The notes under the pieces are model-generated. The model was not told the DNA's origin. It did no database searches and was given only the letters and a program-made list of their open reading frames with translations. Shown here piece after piece: positions 1 through 10,757 of a stretch of DNA of 64,000 bases. Positions within the stretch are counted from its first letter, which is position 1. Each line of letters opens with the position of its first letter. Source of the stretch: Orychophragmus violaceus (taxonomy: Eukaryota; Streptophyta; Magnoliopsida; Brassicales; Brassicaceae); the NCBI GenBank assembly GCA_030180135.1, contig CM058232.1, positions 63,323,330 through 63,387,329 on the forward strand, given 5' to 3'. A program made the position numbers and the translations under genes.

Positions 1-46
1 AAATATGCAGGGCCTAAGCAACAGTAGGACTTTGGAGAAATGACAA

Positions 47-3018
47 GTGGACTTGCGTGTGGGAAATAGAGCAAGAGTTGCTGCATTAGCCGTAGGAACA
101 TTTCATTTGTCTTTACCTTCTGGCATGGTTTTAGAACTTAAGAATTGCTACTATGTACCTGCTATAAGCAGAAATATTATTTCTATTCCTTGTTTGGATT
201 TGGAAGGATATCAGTTTTCAATTAAGAATAAGTGTTGTTCATTTGATTACAATGATATATTTTATGGTAGCGGTCCATTGGAGAATGGACTTTATGTTCT
301 AAACAAAAGTGTGCCAATCTATAACATTAATACTAAGAGATTAAAGTCAAATGACACGAATCAAACTTTTCTTTGGCATTGTCGTTTGGGCCACATAAAT
401 GAGAAACGCATTCAAAAGTTTCATAGTGATGGACTTTTGAGCTCATTTGATTATGAATCATATGAGAAATGTGAATCTTGTTTGTTGGGAAAAATGACTA
501 AGGCTCCTTTTACTGGACACAGTGAAAGAGCTAAGTACTTATTGGAACTTATACATACGGATGTATGTGGACCGATGAGCACAAATGCTAGAGGAAACTA
601 CCAGTACTTCATCACTTTTACTGATGACTTCAGTAGATATGGTTATGTTTATCTAATGAAAAATAAATCTGAATCCTTTGAAAAGTTCAAAGAATTTCAG
701 AATGAAGTACAAAACCAGCTTGACAAGACAATCAAAGCACTTCGATCAGATCGAGGTGGTGAATATTTGAGTCAAAATTTCGATGACCATCTGAAAGAGT
801 GTGGAATTGTTTCACAACTCACTCCTCCAGGAACGCCACAGTTAAATGGTGTTTCCGAAAGGAGAAATCAAACTTTATTAGATATGGTTCGATCAATGAT
901 GAGTCATGCAGATCTTCCATTATCCTTTTGGGGATACGCTCTAGAAACGTCTGCGTTTACGCTAAACAGATGTCCATCAAAATCAGTTGAAAAGACACCA
1001 TATGAGATGTGGACTGGAAAAGTTCAAAATTTGTCTTTTCTGAAAATTTGGGGTTGTGATGCTTATGTTAAACGTATGTTTACCGATAAGCTCGGACTCA
1101 AATCTGATAAATGCTTCTTCGTTGGTTATCCCAAAGAAACCAAAGGTTATTACTTTTACAACCCTACTGAGAACAAAGTGTTTGTTGCTCGTAATGGTGC
1201 TTTTCTAGAAAGAGAATTTCTTTCCAAGAAAAACAGTGGGAGTAAAGTACAACTCGAAGAAATTCGAGAAACACAGGAGATTGTTCCGGCTTCTCATGAA
1301 GAGGATCGATTAGATTTACGAAGAGTCGTAGAATCTACACCTGTGGAACCTGAGGTACGTAGGTCCGAAAGGACACATCATGAACCTATTAGATATGGAT
1401 TTTTGGTGACTGATCATCATGAGCTATTGATAATAGAGAGTGATGAACCTACGTCCTTTGAGGAAGCAATGATGGGCTCTGACTCCGAAAAGTGGCTAGA
1501 AGCCGCAAAATCCGAAATGGAATCCATGTCAGTAAACAAAGTATGGACTTTGGTTGATTTACCTGATGGTGTCAAAACCATTGAGTGTAAATGGATTTTC
1601 AAGAAGAAAACAGACATGGATGGTAATATACAGATATACAAAGCTAGATTGGTGGCTAAAGGTTACAAACAAATTCATGGTATAGACTATGATGAAACCT
1701 ATTCCCCAGTCGCAATGCTTAAGTCCATTCGGATTTTCCTAGCAATTGCCGCTCATTATGATTATGAGATATGGCAGATGGATATGAAAACAGCTTTCCT
1801 TAATGGAAATCTCGAAGAGGATGTGTACATGACACAACCTGAGGGTTTCACAGTTCATGGAAGTGCTAGGAAGGTGTGCAAGCTTCAACGTTCCATTTAT
1901 GGTTTGAAGCAAGCATCTCGGAGTTGGAATCTTCATTTTAATGAGGCAATCAAAGAGTTTGATTTCATTAGAAACGAAGAAGAACCTTGCGTTTACAAGA
2001 AGACTAGTGGGAGTGCAGTTATTTTCTTAGTATTGTATGTGGATGACATACTTCTTATTGGAAATGACATTCCTATGCTTAATTATGTAAAGACTTGGCT
2101 AGGAAGTTGCTTCTCAATGAAAGACATGGGAGAAGCCGCGTATATTCTTGTAATAAGAATCTATAGAGATAGATTAAACAAGATTATTGGATTGTGTCAA
2201 GACACTTATATAGATAAGGTCTTACACAGATTCCAAATGCATGATTCCAAGAAAGGTTTTCTACCAATGTCTCATGGCATAACTCTCAGCAAGACTCAGT
2301 ATCCTTCGACACATGGTGAGCGAGAGCGGATGAGTAGAATCCCATATGCTTCTGCTATAGGATCTATCATGTATGCCATGCTCTGTACTCGTCCAGATGT
2401 TGCATGCGCTTTGAGCATGACGAGTAGATACCAATCTGATCCAGGTGAGAGTCACTGGACAGCAGTCAAGAACATCCTTAAATATTTGAGAAATACTAAG
2501 GATAAGTTCTTGGTCTATGGAGGAAATGATGAGCTTGTTGTGAGTGGTTATACCGATGCGAGTTTCCAGGCAGAAAATATGATTACCGATCACAATCCGG
2601 TTTTATCTTTTGTCTTAATGGAGGAGCTGTAAGTTGGAAGAGTTCCAAGCAGAGCACCGTAGCAGACTCTACAACCGAAGCTGAGTACATTGTTGCTTCA
2701 GAAGCAGCAAAGGAAGCTGTTTGGATTCGGAATTTTATTATTGAACTAGGTGTGGTTCCTAGTATTTCTAGCCCAGTGGATCTCTATTGTTACAACAATG
2801 GAGCTATCGCACAAGCAAAAGAACCTAGATCCCACCAGAAGTCCAAACACATTATGAGGAGATATCATCTCATTCGTGAGATTGTTGATAGAGGAGATGT
2901 GAAGATTAGCAGAGTCTCGACGGATGCAAATGTTGCTGATCCATTGACTAAGCCTCTTCCACGGCCTAAGCATGAGAGTCATACTGCTGCTATAGGTATT
3001 AAGTTTCTTAAGATGTGA
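47..3018 (+). pseudogene. copia-1 Pol polyprotein (integrase, reverse transcriptase, RNase H), broken
   Basis: The main frame (47-2632) carries the integrase zinc finger (HCRLGHINEKR then CESCLLGK), the DDE core (IHTDVCGP, FTDDFSRYG, SDRGGEYLS), the copia RT core (AKGYKQIHGIDYDETYSPVA) and the catalytic YVDD near 2037. The frame opens after a TGA at 41-43, where copia-2 has Gly, just downstream of the protease region. A one-base shift near 2570 sends RNase H out of frame after GYTDASF. The correct C-terminus (STTEAEY to the stop at 3018) continues in another frame. So there are two lesions in an otherwise well-preserved pol. Enzymes would act in a cytoplasmic virus-like particle and then the nucleus; this copy should not make full-length Pol unless the TGA is read through and the shift bypassed. 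Confidence 0.93.
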
Positions 3019-3839
3019 TCTTGATTCTAGTGGGAGAATTTTCCTTTTATATGATGTTCATGTTTGCATACATTTGGTTATGTTTTCAAATTAATGAAAT
3101 TTGTTTCAGATTTATTTGGTTATTGGATAACAAATAAAGTCCCAAAATAATTTATTTTATTCTATAGGTCATCAAGTACGTGACTTGATCATGAAACCCT
3201 ATAAGTGAAAGATGACATAAATTATTGTGGTCCCTAGTCAAGGTTATTAAAATAGGACGTTAGTAACTGAAGATGACTAGTATGTGAGGTGGCTGATGAC
3301 TAAGTTTCGTGGAGTCATTTAATATGTTGTATTAAGCCAATCGCATAGACATGTGTTGGGGAACATAGGGTTGGACTGACCCGCTATGAGAACTCTACAA
3401 GATTGTTATATGAGTGTCATAAGAGTTTCTCATCACGACTATAGAGTATAGTCCTTTGACTTGAGTTCGTCATAATTTCTTACTTATGGATTAGTTCACT
3501 TTGACCTTGTCAAACGTCAGCCGTAACAGGTGACTATAAAGACATTGATTGGGTGTGCTATGAATTTCGAAAGGAACAGGGATGGAACAAGATAGAATTT
3601 GTCCCTCCTATATAACAGGAGATAAATATCTCAGGGCCTATCGAAGATTTGATACTGAAAAATGCATGGCCGTGCTCAAACGAGGTGAATGTCAGTCGTT
3701 TGTTTGATCAGTATAAATCGGAGTTCGATAAACATGATCTAGCTTAATAAGGATGACACTGTTTCTTGCCTTATGCTAAGATAGAGATATAGAGACAAAG
3801 AGATTATGGGAATAGATGATTCCAGTACAAGTGGGAGAT
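3019..3839 (+). other. copia-1 3' non-coding region between pol and the 3' LTR
   Basis: There is no coding potential here, yet this 0.82-kb stretch aligns by eye with the equivalent regions of copia-2 (15931-16757) and copia-3 (29361-30182, minus). Shared landmarks include the arms ATCAAGT...ACTTGAT near 3166-3190, the perfect 7-bp stem GACTATA/TATAGTC at 3437-3453, and the purine tract beside the LTR. Conserved length and structure suggest a role in the element's RNA, such as packaging or plus-strand priming, but that is inference. Confidence 0.7.
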
Positions 3840-4233
3840 TGTTGGGCATGTCCTGAAATCAATTGTACCTACTCTTGTCTGAGTCGTAACGTCGAGGTTC
3901 GACAATCGTATAATATTAGGTGGTTGTAATGTTTTACTAGAAAACGCTTATAATCTATAGATTCAGAATCTATTATTAATATTATATGATCCTACAGGGT
4001 CACACACCTAAACAAACTGGATCACAAATCTATTGGGGTTTTATATTTAATATTATATATATGATATGTATAATATTATATATGTGTATATTGTGTGTGT
4101 GTGTATATATATTGTATATACAAATGTGGCACTATTTTGGTTAATGGACGTTTTGTCTTAATTAAACTAATGAAAGCTCTTATTTGTGAAATGGGCTTGG
4201 TTCACTACGAAACCTAAATGTTAGGTTTAGTAT

Positions 4234-4273
<40 letters not shown>

Positions 4274-4619
4274 AAAAGTGACGATACACATTATTCTCTC
4301 TAGCCGTCAATACAAAAATACAGAGAGTTTATAAAACCCTAAAACACGAACGATTCGTGGAGTGATTTTGAGATTAGATCTCAACGGTACTAGCATCCCA
4401 TTCTGTTCTATTTTGTGTGCGTGTGGATACCGGTAGAGTCACTACACTTGGAGTGCTCAATAACCTCGGTTTGTTTTGTTCATTATTCCGCTGCAAAATA
4501 TCTAGGTATATTCGAAACTGTATATCTAGATTTATTTCAGTATTTGCATGAGATCTTGGCTAATATATTCATAGGTTGATTTATAAAATTGTTTTATAAA
4601 CCGGTATGAATTTCCAACA
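3840..4619 (+). repeat. 3' LTR of copia-1
   Basis: This 780-bp LTR begins TGTTGGGCATGTCC directly after the purine tract and ends CCAACA. The same terminal motifs (TGTTGGG...AACA) bound the copia-2 LTRs, while the middle is diverged. It contains an (AT)n microsatellite at 4237-4269. Sequence after 4619 is the gag of another element on the opposite strand, which fixes the boundary. Confidence 0.9.
4237..4269. repeat. (AT)n microsatellite in the copia-1 LTR
   Basis: About 33 bp of uninterrupted AT dinucleotides lie inside the LTR. Such tracts are unstable in length and would be poor markers for dating the element. Confidence 0.95.
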
Positions 4620-4745
4620 ATGCGGCTCATAGTCTTCTCCTTCATCATGGGAATGATCCTTCGGTTTAGAGTTGTGTTGCACTTGAATTGGTCCACCACC
4701 AAAACTAACTTTATCTTCAGCCACGTCTTCTTCTTCACTCTCCAT
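4620..4745 (-). pseudogene. gag-like N-terminus of gag-only element copy 1
   Basis: The start codon lies in CTACCATGGAGAG at 4745 on the minus strand. The first 42 codons are acidic (MESEEEDVAEDKVSFGGGP...) and match the start of the gag frame at 17539 in copy 2 almost residue for residue. The frame is then interrupted at 4620 by the end of the copia-1 LTR, and the next codons read into that LTR. It can encode only a short acidic stub. Confidence 0.75.
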
Positions 4746-5485
4746 GGTAGCTAATTCCTGTAAGAAAAACACTAGACACGAAATCAAGTGCCACAGGAAC
4801 TAGAAACAAACAAGAAGAATAAAAAAGGTAAGCCGACAATTTGCAAGAAAATGGAAAATGCAGAATTGGAAAAATGCAACTAAAGCTAACTGGTTTCTAT
4901 TGTTTTTTTTTGTTTTTTTTGTTTTTACTTTTTATGATGCAAACTAATGCAAACCAGAACTCAAAACAACAGAAAAACGAAGCAAATAACTCAGCAACAA
5001 TCAACATTTCATGCGAGTTTCGAGAAACCCTAAAACAGTCTATATGCGGCTGGTTCGTTAGTGATCAACCTAGAAACTGGTTTCTTGCTTCTTTTTCTCA
5101 GTGAATGCAATGCAACGGTAACAACGAGAAATCAGAAAACACAACCGAGACAAGATAGACAGCCACAACAATTCGCTAGAGAGAAGCAAACCCTATCGGT
5201 CGATCCTTAGCTAAACCACCTATCAATCGGTTCAAACTATTCTTTTTTTTCAGTTTTAGATTCAAAGCAACACAACAGAACTAAAAGAAGCAACTCAACA
5301 GCAAGCACAATCAACCGATTCAGAATCAAAGTACTTGGCCGAATGAGAAACAAAACTAGCAACTTAATTTTTTTTTTTTTTGGATTTTCGATTTTTAAAA
5401 GAAACAAAAGCAAAATAGAATGAAACTAGATGAAGGATGAGATGTAGACGAGCTGGCTCAGGAGATTTAAAGCTCTGATACCAGA
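4746..5485 (-). other. Leader of gag-only element copy 1, with primer-binding site and possible splice acceptor
   Basis: GCTCTGATACCA at 5472-5483 is the reverse complement of the initiator-tRNA-Met primer site TGGTATCAGAGC, next to the LTR end. From there to the gag start are about 730 bp without coding potential. On the minus strand the last bases before the segment shared with copy 2 read TTTTTCTTACAG followed by GAATTAGCTACCATGG, a good plant 3' splice site. Copy 2 has only about 30 bp between primer site and ATG, and its match to copy 1 begins exactly after this AG. Confidence 0.6.
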
Positions 5486-6852
5486 TGATGTAAGATCGGA
5501 GGCGGGTGGTCGAGAAGCGACGAACGGGACGATGGTCGAACGCGGATCGATGGGACGAGGAAGCTGGCCGAAGGCGCTCTCTTCCTGGTCGGTGGATGAT
5601 TCAATGGAGTTGAGGAGTTTGAACACGACAGAATAATCTAGTAACAATATGTAAGCAAGCAAGTAGTAACAAGAAATCTCGATCCAAGGGGAAACCACGC
5701 GAGGATAAGAGATCGACCGCCCAAGCTAGGGTTCTTTTTACTAAAAACTTACTTAAGTTTATTGAAAACAAAGAGTGGCTTTAAATAGCCAGAGTAATAG
5801 GGTTACAAGTCTTAAGAATGGGTCATAAAGAGGCCTGGTCGAAATCATTAAAATAGAAAGCAAGGAAGAAGGTTGGACGGGCCAGATTCTCCTTCTCTTG
5901 AAGCGGACCTTGGTTTACCTCAGTAAAAACCTTAGTGGAAAAACCCAATTGGGATAAAACCACACTTTAAGGGAAAAGAGTATAAACCAATACCCAAGGA
6001 GATGTTGCACGTACTCCTGGTCGCCAAACATAAGTCTGAAGCCCACCAAGTCCGTGAGCTTCCAAATAAGGCAGGTCCAGCAACCTTCGGGTTTGATCTT
6101 GCATATCTTCTTTTTCCGAGCTGGTATTGGTGTGATTCCAACTCTCATGCTTTCTATGATGAATCAAGAATCCAGAACATGTTCCTTTACTCCTTGATTC
6201 ATCCTGGTTCATTCTGAGCACTCCAAAATGTGCAAGTCGGTCTTTATCGGGTTCCCTGAAAATCACCTGTCTTGAAACGGGAATAACTTCTTCATAGAAA
6301 ATGGTCTTGATTTGATTCCACTTCGTGCAGATTCCTTGGTAAGTTAGGTTTCCAGAACATGTTGAGGTGCAGCTTGATTCATCTTGGTCCAGTCGCAATC
6401 CTCGCTTGAATGAACCTTTATCCGCGGACATGACTAACTGGACAGCTTCTAGACATCCTCCAAGATGATATCGAACCCAAGCTGATTCCTTCTGACCAAA
6501 CTCTTCCAAATAGCGTACTTTCTGGAGAATATCAATCCTCAAATGATTGGCTCGAACCAACTCTCCTATGGACATCTTCCAGGACACGGTTAGGGCTCCA
6601 GGAGGTCGGTCATTGACCATCTCCAAACAGGATCGTTCCAATTGGGTTCTGGAACGATCATCACTCCTGAAGCATGTTTTTGGCTTATGAATCCTTGATC
6701 CCAAGTCATTGGGTCTGGTAGAACATGCATTGGCCTTCTGAACCTCCTCAGGTACGTTCCGCGGGGTCGGGAACAGCTCAGTTAGCCTCGTGGTCGAGGC
6801 CGGTACGTACCGCTCCTCCGGGCCGGGTCTGGAGGATCCAATGTCCTCATCA
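5486..6852 (-). repeat. 5' LTR of gag-only element copy 1
   Basis: This 1367-bp LTR starts (minus strand) TGATGAGGACATTGGATCC at 6852 and ends ...TTACATCA at 5486, next to the primer site. It aligns along its length with the LTRs of copy 2 but is clearly more diverged. Most of it is open in one frame (5967-6893 minus), with the same frame open in copy 2. Differences fall at all codon positions, so I do not call it a gene. The flank after 6852 (ATTAC) would be the target-site copy. Confidence 0.82.
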
Positions 6853-7544
6853 ATTACGCTTCTCCACTCTTGGAAGTTGAAACTTCCAATCACTTTAACC
6901 TCTTTTAATCAAATAAATCAGAAACGAAACATTGGAATCCCAATATCTTCTTAGGTCTCTCTTGTCTTCGTTGTCGACCGTACGTACAGCCTGTTCGCCA
7001 AATCAGTCACAGGTAACAGTACTTGTTCTTGCTTCAAAGTTCTTAAGTTATCAGCTTCTTACTTGTTAGTTGTAACAGTTAGTAAGATGATTTATTTTCT
7101 ATCACTATCTTTGCAATTCGAATTTCATAAGACGATTTATTGTTTGGGAGTTGTAAATTTATGTCTTCATCTTGTTATCTAGTAACTCTTGTTCAAGTGT
7201 CTTTGTTTTGTTTAGTGTTTACATAGAAATAGGGTATATATACTGATTCATCATTTGTCATTCTTTGAGAATTTCTTCATTTCAAATACATTATAAACAA
7301 AGGAATAGAGTCAATAGACTATGAGAATGAGACCATGTGTGTTAACAAGAAAAATGTGTGTGCTTTATGCTGCGTGTTTAAGTTTGACAAGGAAGAATGT
7401 CTGTTTTCTTTTGTTATCTAATAATGTTGTTGTGTGTTAGTGTTAGTGTGTTATTGCGTGTGTTACTGTGTGTTCTAAAAACGTCTAAGACTAATGTAAT
7501 ATGAGCTTCCTATAATACTAATTAGTCTCCAATGAATGTTGCAG
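6853..7544 (+). other. 5' flank/leader of the hAT relic
   Basis: There is no long frame here. The stretch lies between the LTR of copy 1 and the hAT coding start. It is T-rich and ends with TGAATGTTGCAG directly before the ATG, an intron-acceptor-like sequence. It therefore probably contains the untranslated exon and intron of the transposase gene. I could not find the terminal inverted repeat or 8-bp duplication of the hAT element in it. Confidence 0.45.
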
Positions 7545-8847
7545 ATGGCTTCTAATGAAAATCAACAAAATCAAGATTTCGAAGAAGATGTTGATATGGA
7601 TGATCAGTTAGAGGAAACAACTGATGAAAATGTTGAGACCTCTCCTCCTAATGGTAGTCATTTTGTTGCTAGTAAAGGGAAAAGGAAAGTAACTCATAGA
7701 GGAGGATCTAAGAAGGGGAGGAAGAAAACAAGATCAGAAGTATGGATGCACTATACCAGAACGAAAGATGACTACAACAAGTGTTCATGCAACTATTGTG
7801 GGAAGAATATGGCTTGTGCATCATCATCTGGCACCTCTAATCTAAAGAAGCATCTCAAGTCTTGTAAGCAACACCTTTCATGGGTATCATCTAAGAAAAA
7901 GTCGCAGACGGTATAGATACAAAAGAAGATGGTAGTCTCCAATTGTGCAAGGTTTTCGAGTCTGTGTTTAGGGAAGCTTCAAATGAGATGTTGGTATTAG
8001 GTGAGCTGCCATTGTCTTTCATAGAGAGTTTCGCTTGGAGGCATTTCTGTAAGAAAGTAAAACTGTACATTCCTCACTCACGGAGAACCACAACTAGAGA
8101 TATTGTGGAGATGTTTGTGAAGAAGAAAGCTGTTATGAAAAAAGTGTTGAGTGCTAATAAATAGAGGATGTCCTTGACTACTGATATTTGGACGGCTCCT
8201 ACAACTGGAAACAGTTACATGGTAATCACTGCACACTTTGTTGACTGCAATTGGGAGTTGAAGAAGCTGATACTCGGATTCAAGAACATTACTGATCACA
8301 AAGGTGCAACAATATTTTATATTCTTTTGGAATGTTTAGAGGAATAGGATATCAATAAGGTATTTTGCATCACGGTTGACAATGTAACAGCCAATAGCTC
8401 TGCGATGAGGAGATTTAAGGAGGGTTTCAGGCTTCAAGGAGTTGATTCACTAGTCCTTAATGGTGATTTTCTACATTTACGGTGTGCCACCCACATTTTG
8501 AATGTAGTGGTGAAGGATGGACTGCATGATGTAGACACACATGTTGCTGCTATTCGGAATGGTGTGCAGTATGTGAGATCATCTGCTCCAAGGCTGAAGT
8601 CATTTCAGCTTCGTGTTGACACATGGAAGAAGATAACTCGGGGAAGCCTATCTCTGGACTATAAAACTAGATGGAATTCAACATACTTGATGTTGAATAG
8701 GGCTATGGACTTTAGGGCCGCTTTTGATAAGATGAAGGTAGGTGATAGTTGTACCTTGATTACTTTCAAGAAAGAGTTGATGGGAAGAAGAGGATTGGAC
8801 CGCCTGTGGAAGAGGATTGGGAGGCTGTTGAAAGGCTAATTAACTTC
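7545..8847 (+). pseudogene. hAT transposase (RICESLEEPER-like), N-terminal and catalytic part
   Basis: The product would be a nuclear cut-and-paste transposase. From the ATG at 7545 come an acidic N-terminus, a basic stretch, and a BED zinc finger with C82, C85, H103 and C107 of the first frame. Further on are LTTDIWT and TVDNVTAN, which fit the first two catalytic aspartates of hAT enzymes, then the conserved SAPRLKSF and TRWNSTYLML blocks. Breaks are a stop after QTV (7914-7916), TAG at 8162 and 8346, and frame changes, the last just before 8840. At 8847 the frame is cut by gag-only element copy 2 and resumes at 19929. It is dead in this copy. Confidence 0.9.
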
Positions 8848-10101
8848 TGATGAGGACATCGGATCATCAAAACTCGTCCCGGACGAGCGGTACGTACCAA
8901 CCACGACCATGAGGCTGATCGAGCTGTTCCCGACCACGCGGAACGTACCTGAGGAGGTTCAGGAGGTCCAAAAATGTTCTACAAGGCCAAATGACGTGGG
9001 ATTGAGGGTTCATCAGTCAACAATATGTTTCAGGAGTAATGATCGTTCCAAAACCCAACTGGAACGATCCCATTTGGAGATGGTCGAGAACCGTCCACTT
9101 GGAGCCTTAGCCAAGTCCTGGAAGATGGCCATAGGAGAATTGGTTCGAACCAATCATACCAGACTTGATATCCACCAAAAAGTATGCTATTTGGAAGAGT
9201 TTGGTCAAAAGGAATCAGCCTTGGTTCGAACTAATCTTGGAATATGTTTAGAAGCTGTCCATTTAGCCATGTCCGCGGATATAGGTGCATTCAAGAGAAG
9301 ATTGCAATCGGACCATGAGGATTCAAGCTGCAACTCAACCTGTTCTAGAAACCTAACTCACCAGGAAGTCTTCACGAAGTGAAATCACATCCAGAACATT
9401 TTCTATGAAGAAGTTATGCCCGTTTCAAGACAGGTGATTTTCAGAGAACCCGCTAAAGACCGACTTGCACATTTTGGAGTTCTCAGAACGAACCAGGATG
9501 AATCAAGGAGTAACGGAACTTGTTATGGATTCTTGATTCATAAGTAAATGCATGAGAGTTGGAATCACATCAATACCATCTTGGACGAAGAAGATATGCA
9601 AGATCAAACCCGAAGGTTGCTGTACCTGCCTTATTTGGAAGCTCATGGATTTAGTGAACTCCATAACTATGCTTGGCGACCAGGATCACATGCAACATCT
9701 CCTTGGGCTGAGGTTTATACTGTTTTTCCCTTAAGTGTGATTTTATCCCAATTGGGTTTTCCCACTAAGGTTTTTAATGAGGTAAACTAAAGCCCGATAT
9801 AAGAGAAGGAGAATTTGGCCCGTCCAACCTTCCTTCTTGTCTTTTATTTTATGATTTCGACCAGGCCCTTTTTGGACCACTTGTAACCTAGAATATTGGC
9901 TATTTAAGCCATTCTTTTCGTTTCTAATAATATTAAGTAAGTTTAAACTAAGAAAAACCCTATTGGTTGTGCTCTATCTCTCTCTATTGTGCGGCTGCCC
10001 CTCTAGAGATCGAGACTTCTTCGTTTCTTACTTGCTGATTCGATTTCCTAAGTGTTCCACAAGATCAGTAGCTTGTAATCACCATCGATCACCCACTGAC
10101 C
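8848..10101 (+). repeat. 5' LTR of gag-only copy 2, first segment
   Basis: It begins TGATGAGGACATCGGATCATC after the ACTTC duplication and matches 18588 onward. Frames 8909-9382 and 9548-9790 are the same LTR frame that is open in the 3' LTR, interrupted here by a Trp-to-stop change near 9380 and a small insertion near 9541. It ends with TGACC (10097-10101), the target duplicated by copia-2. Confidence 0.9.
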
Positions 10102-10744
10102 TGTTGGGAATGTCCTGAAATCTACTGTACTATCTCTAGAAAGTATGATAAGTGTCGAGATCAGACATAAGTCATAAATACTGGGTGATCATGATGACTT
10201 GCTAGAGCCCGCTCATGATCTATAAATTTAGGACTTATTACCAGTATTGTATGATCCCTAAGGGTCACACACCATAGCTAACGGGAAAGTTAAATGGAAT
10301 TAATACGGTAAGATGCAAGGCATTTACTGTATTTGTACAGAGAATTGGGCCAGACAAAATACAGTTATTTTGTCTGATTTGGGTCTTGGGCCCAAAAGCC
10401 TAATAGGCCATTAGTTTAATCACTTGGGCCCATATAAGGAAGAGCACAGGCGCCAGTAACACAAGCCCCCTGCGATTTTTATTAGGTCTGGCCGCTTTCT
10501 CTCTCTGTGTTGTTCCAGCTTGGTCTAGCAGCCTGATCCAGTAGCTTGTAAGCGTGTGGATACCTAGGAGGAGCCGGTTTCTATCAGCTCTTGCAGATCT
10601 CTTCATTCCTTTGATCAATCCGCTGCAATCACAAGGTAATGAATCTGATCTGTTTATGATTCAACTGCAAATCACCTAGATCCTAGTTAATTATGTGCTA
10701 GGATGTAACCTGACAATTACACCATGAACACACATAATCCAACA
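10102..10744 (+). repeat. 5' LTR of copia-2
   Basis: It starts TGTTGGGAATGTCC and ends AATCCAACA, and is followed one base later by the primer-binding site. By eye it differs from the 3' LTR at about four of 643 positions. Confidence 0.95.
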
Positions 10745-10745
10745 G

Positions 10746-10757
10746 TGGTATCAGAGC
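10746..10757 (+). promoter_or_regulatory. Primer-binding site of copia-2 (initiator tRNA-Met)
   Basis: TGGTATCAGAGC is complementary to the 3' end of plant initiator tRNA-Met and lies one base after the LTR. It primes minus-strand DNA synthesis. Confidence 0.93.

Larger units (their letters stand above)
1..4619 (+). mobile_element. Ty1/copia LTR retrotransposon, 3' portion (copia-1)
   Basis: The window opens inside the protease region of a copia element and continues through integrase, reverse transcriptase, RNase H, an 820-bp 3' non-coding region, a purine tract (GTGGGAGAT, 3831-3839) and a complete 3' LTR. Its order integrase-RT-RNaseH is diagnostic of copia. It is inserted in the gag of the minus-strand gag-only element that resumes at 4620. 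The 5' LTR, gag and the left target-site copy lie upstream of the window, so the element's age cannot be judged. It belongs to the same family group as copia-2 and copia-3 in this window, as its protein and 3' non-coding region match theirs. Confidence 0.93.
4620..6852 (-). mobile_element. Gag-only LTR retroelement, copy 1 (truncated by copia-1)
   Basis: Read on the minus strand: a 5' LTR (6852 down to 5486), an initiator-Met primer-binding site (5472-5483), a 0.73-kb leader, and the start of a gag-like frame at 4745 that is cut at 4620 by copia-1. The family is identified by copy 2 (8848-19923), which shares the LTR, primer site and gag start. The rest of the internal region and the 3' LTR lie beyond copia-1, outside the window. 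Only gag is seen in either copy, so the family looks non-autonomous. Whether its partner is copia or gypsy is not settled by this sequence. Confidence 0.8.

Noticed and set aside
4841..5104. 87-codon frame with a hydrophobic stretch
   Set aside because: It lies in the T-rich leader or intron of gag-only copy 1 on the opposite strand. The hydrophobic run is a poly-T artefact.
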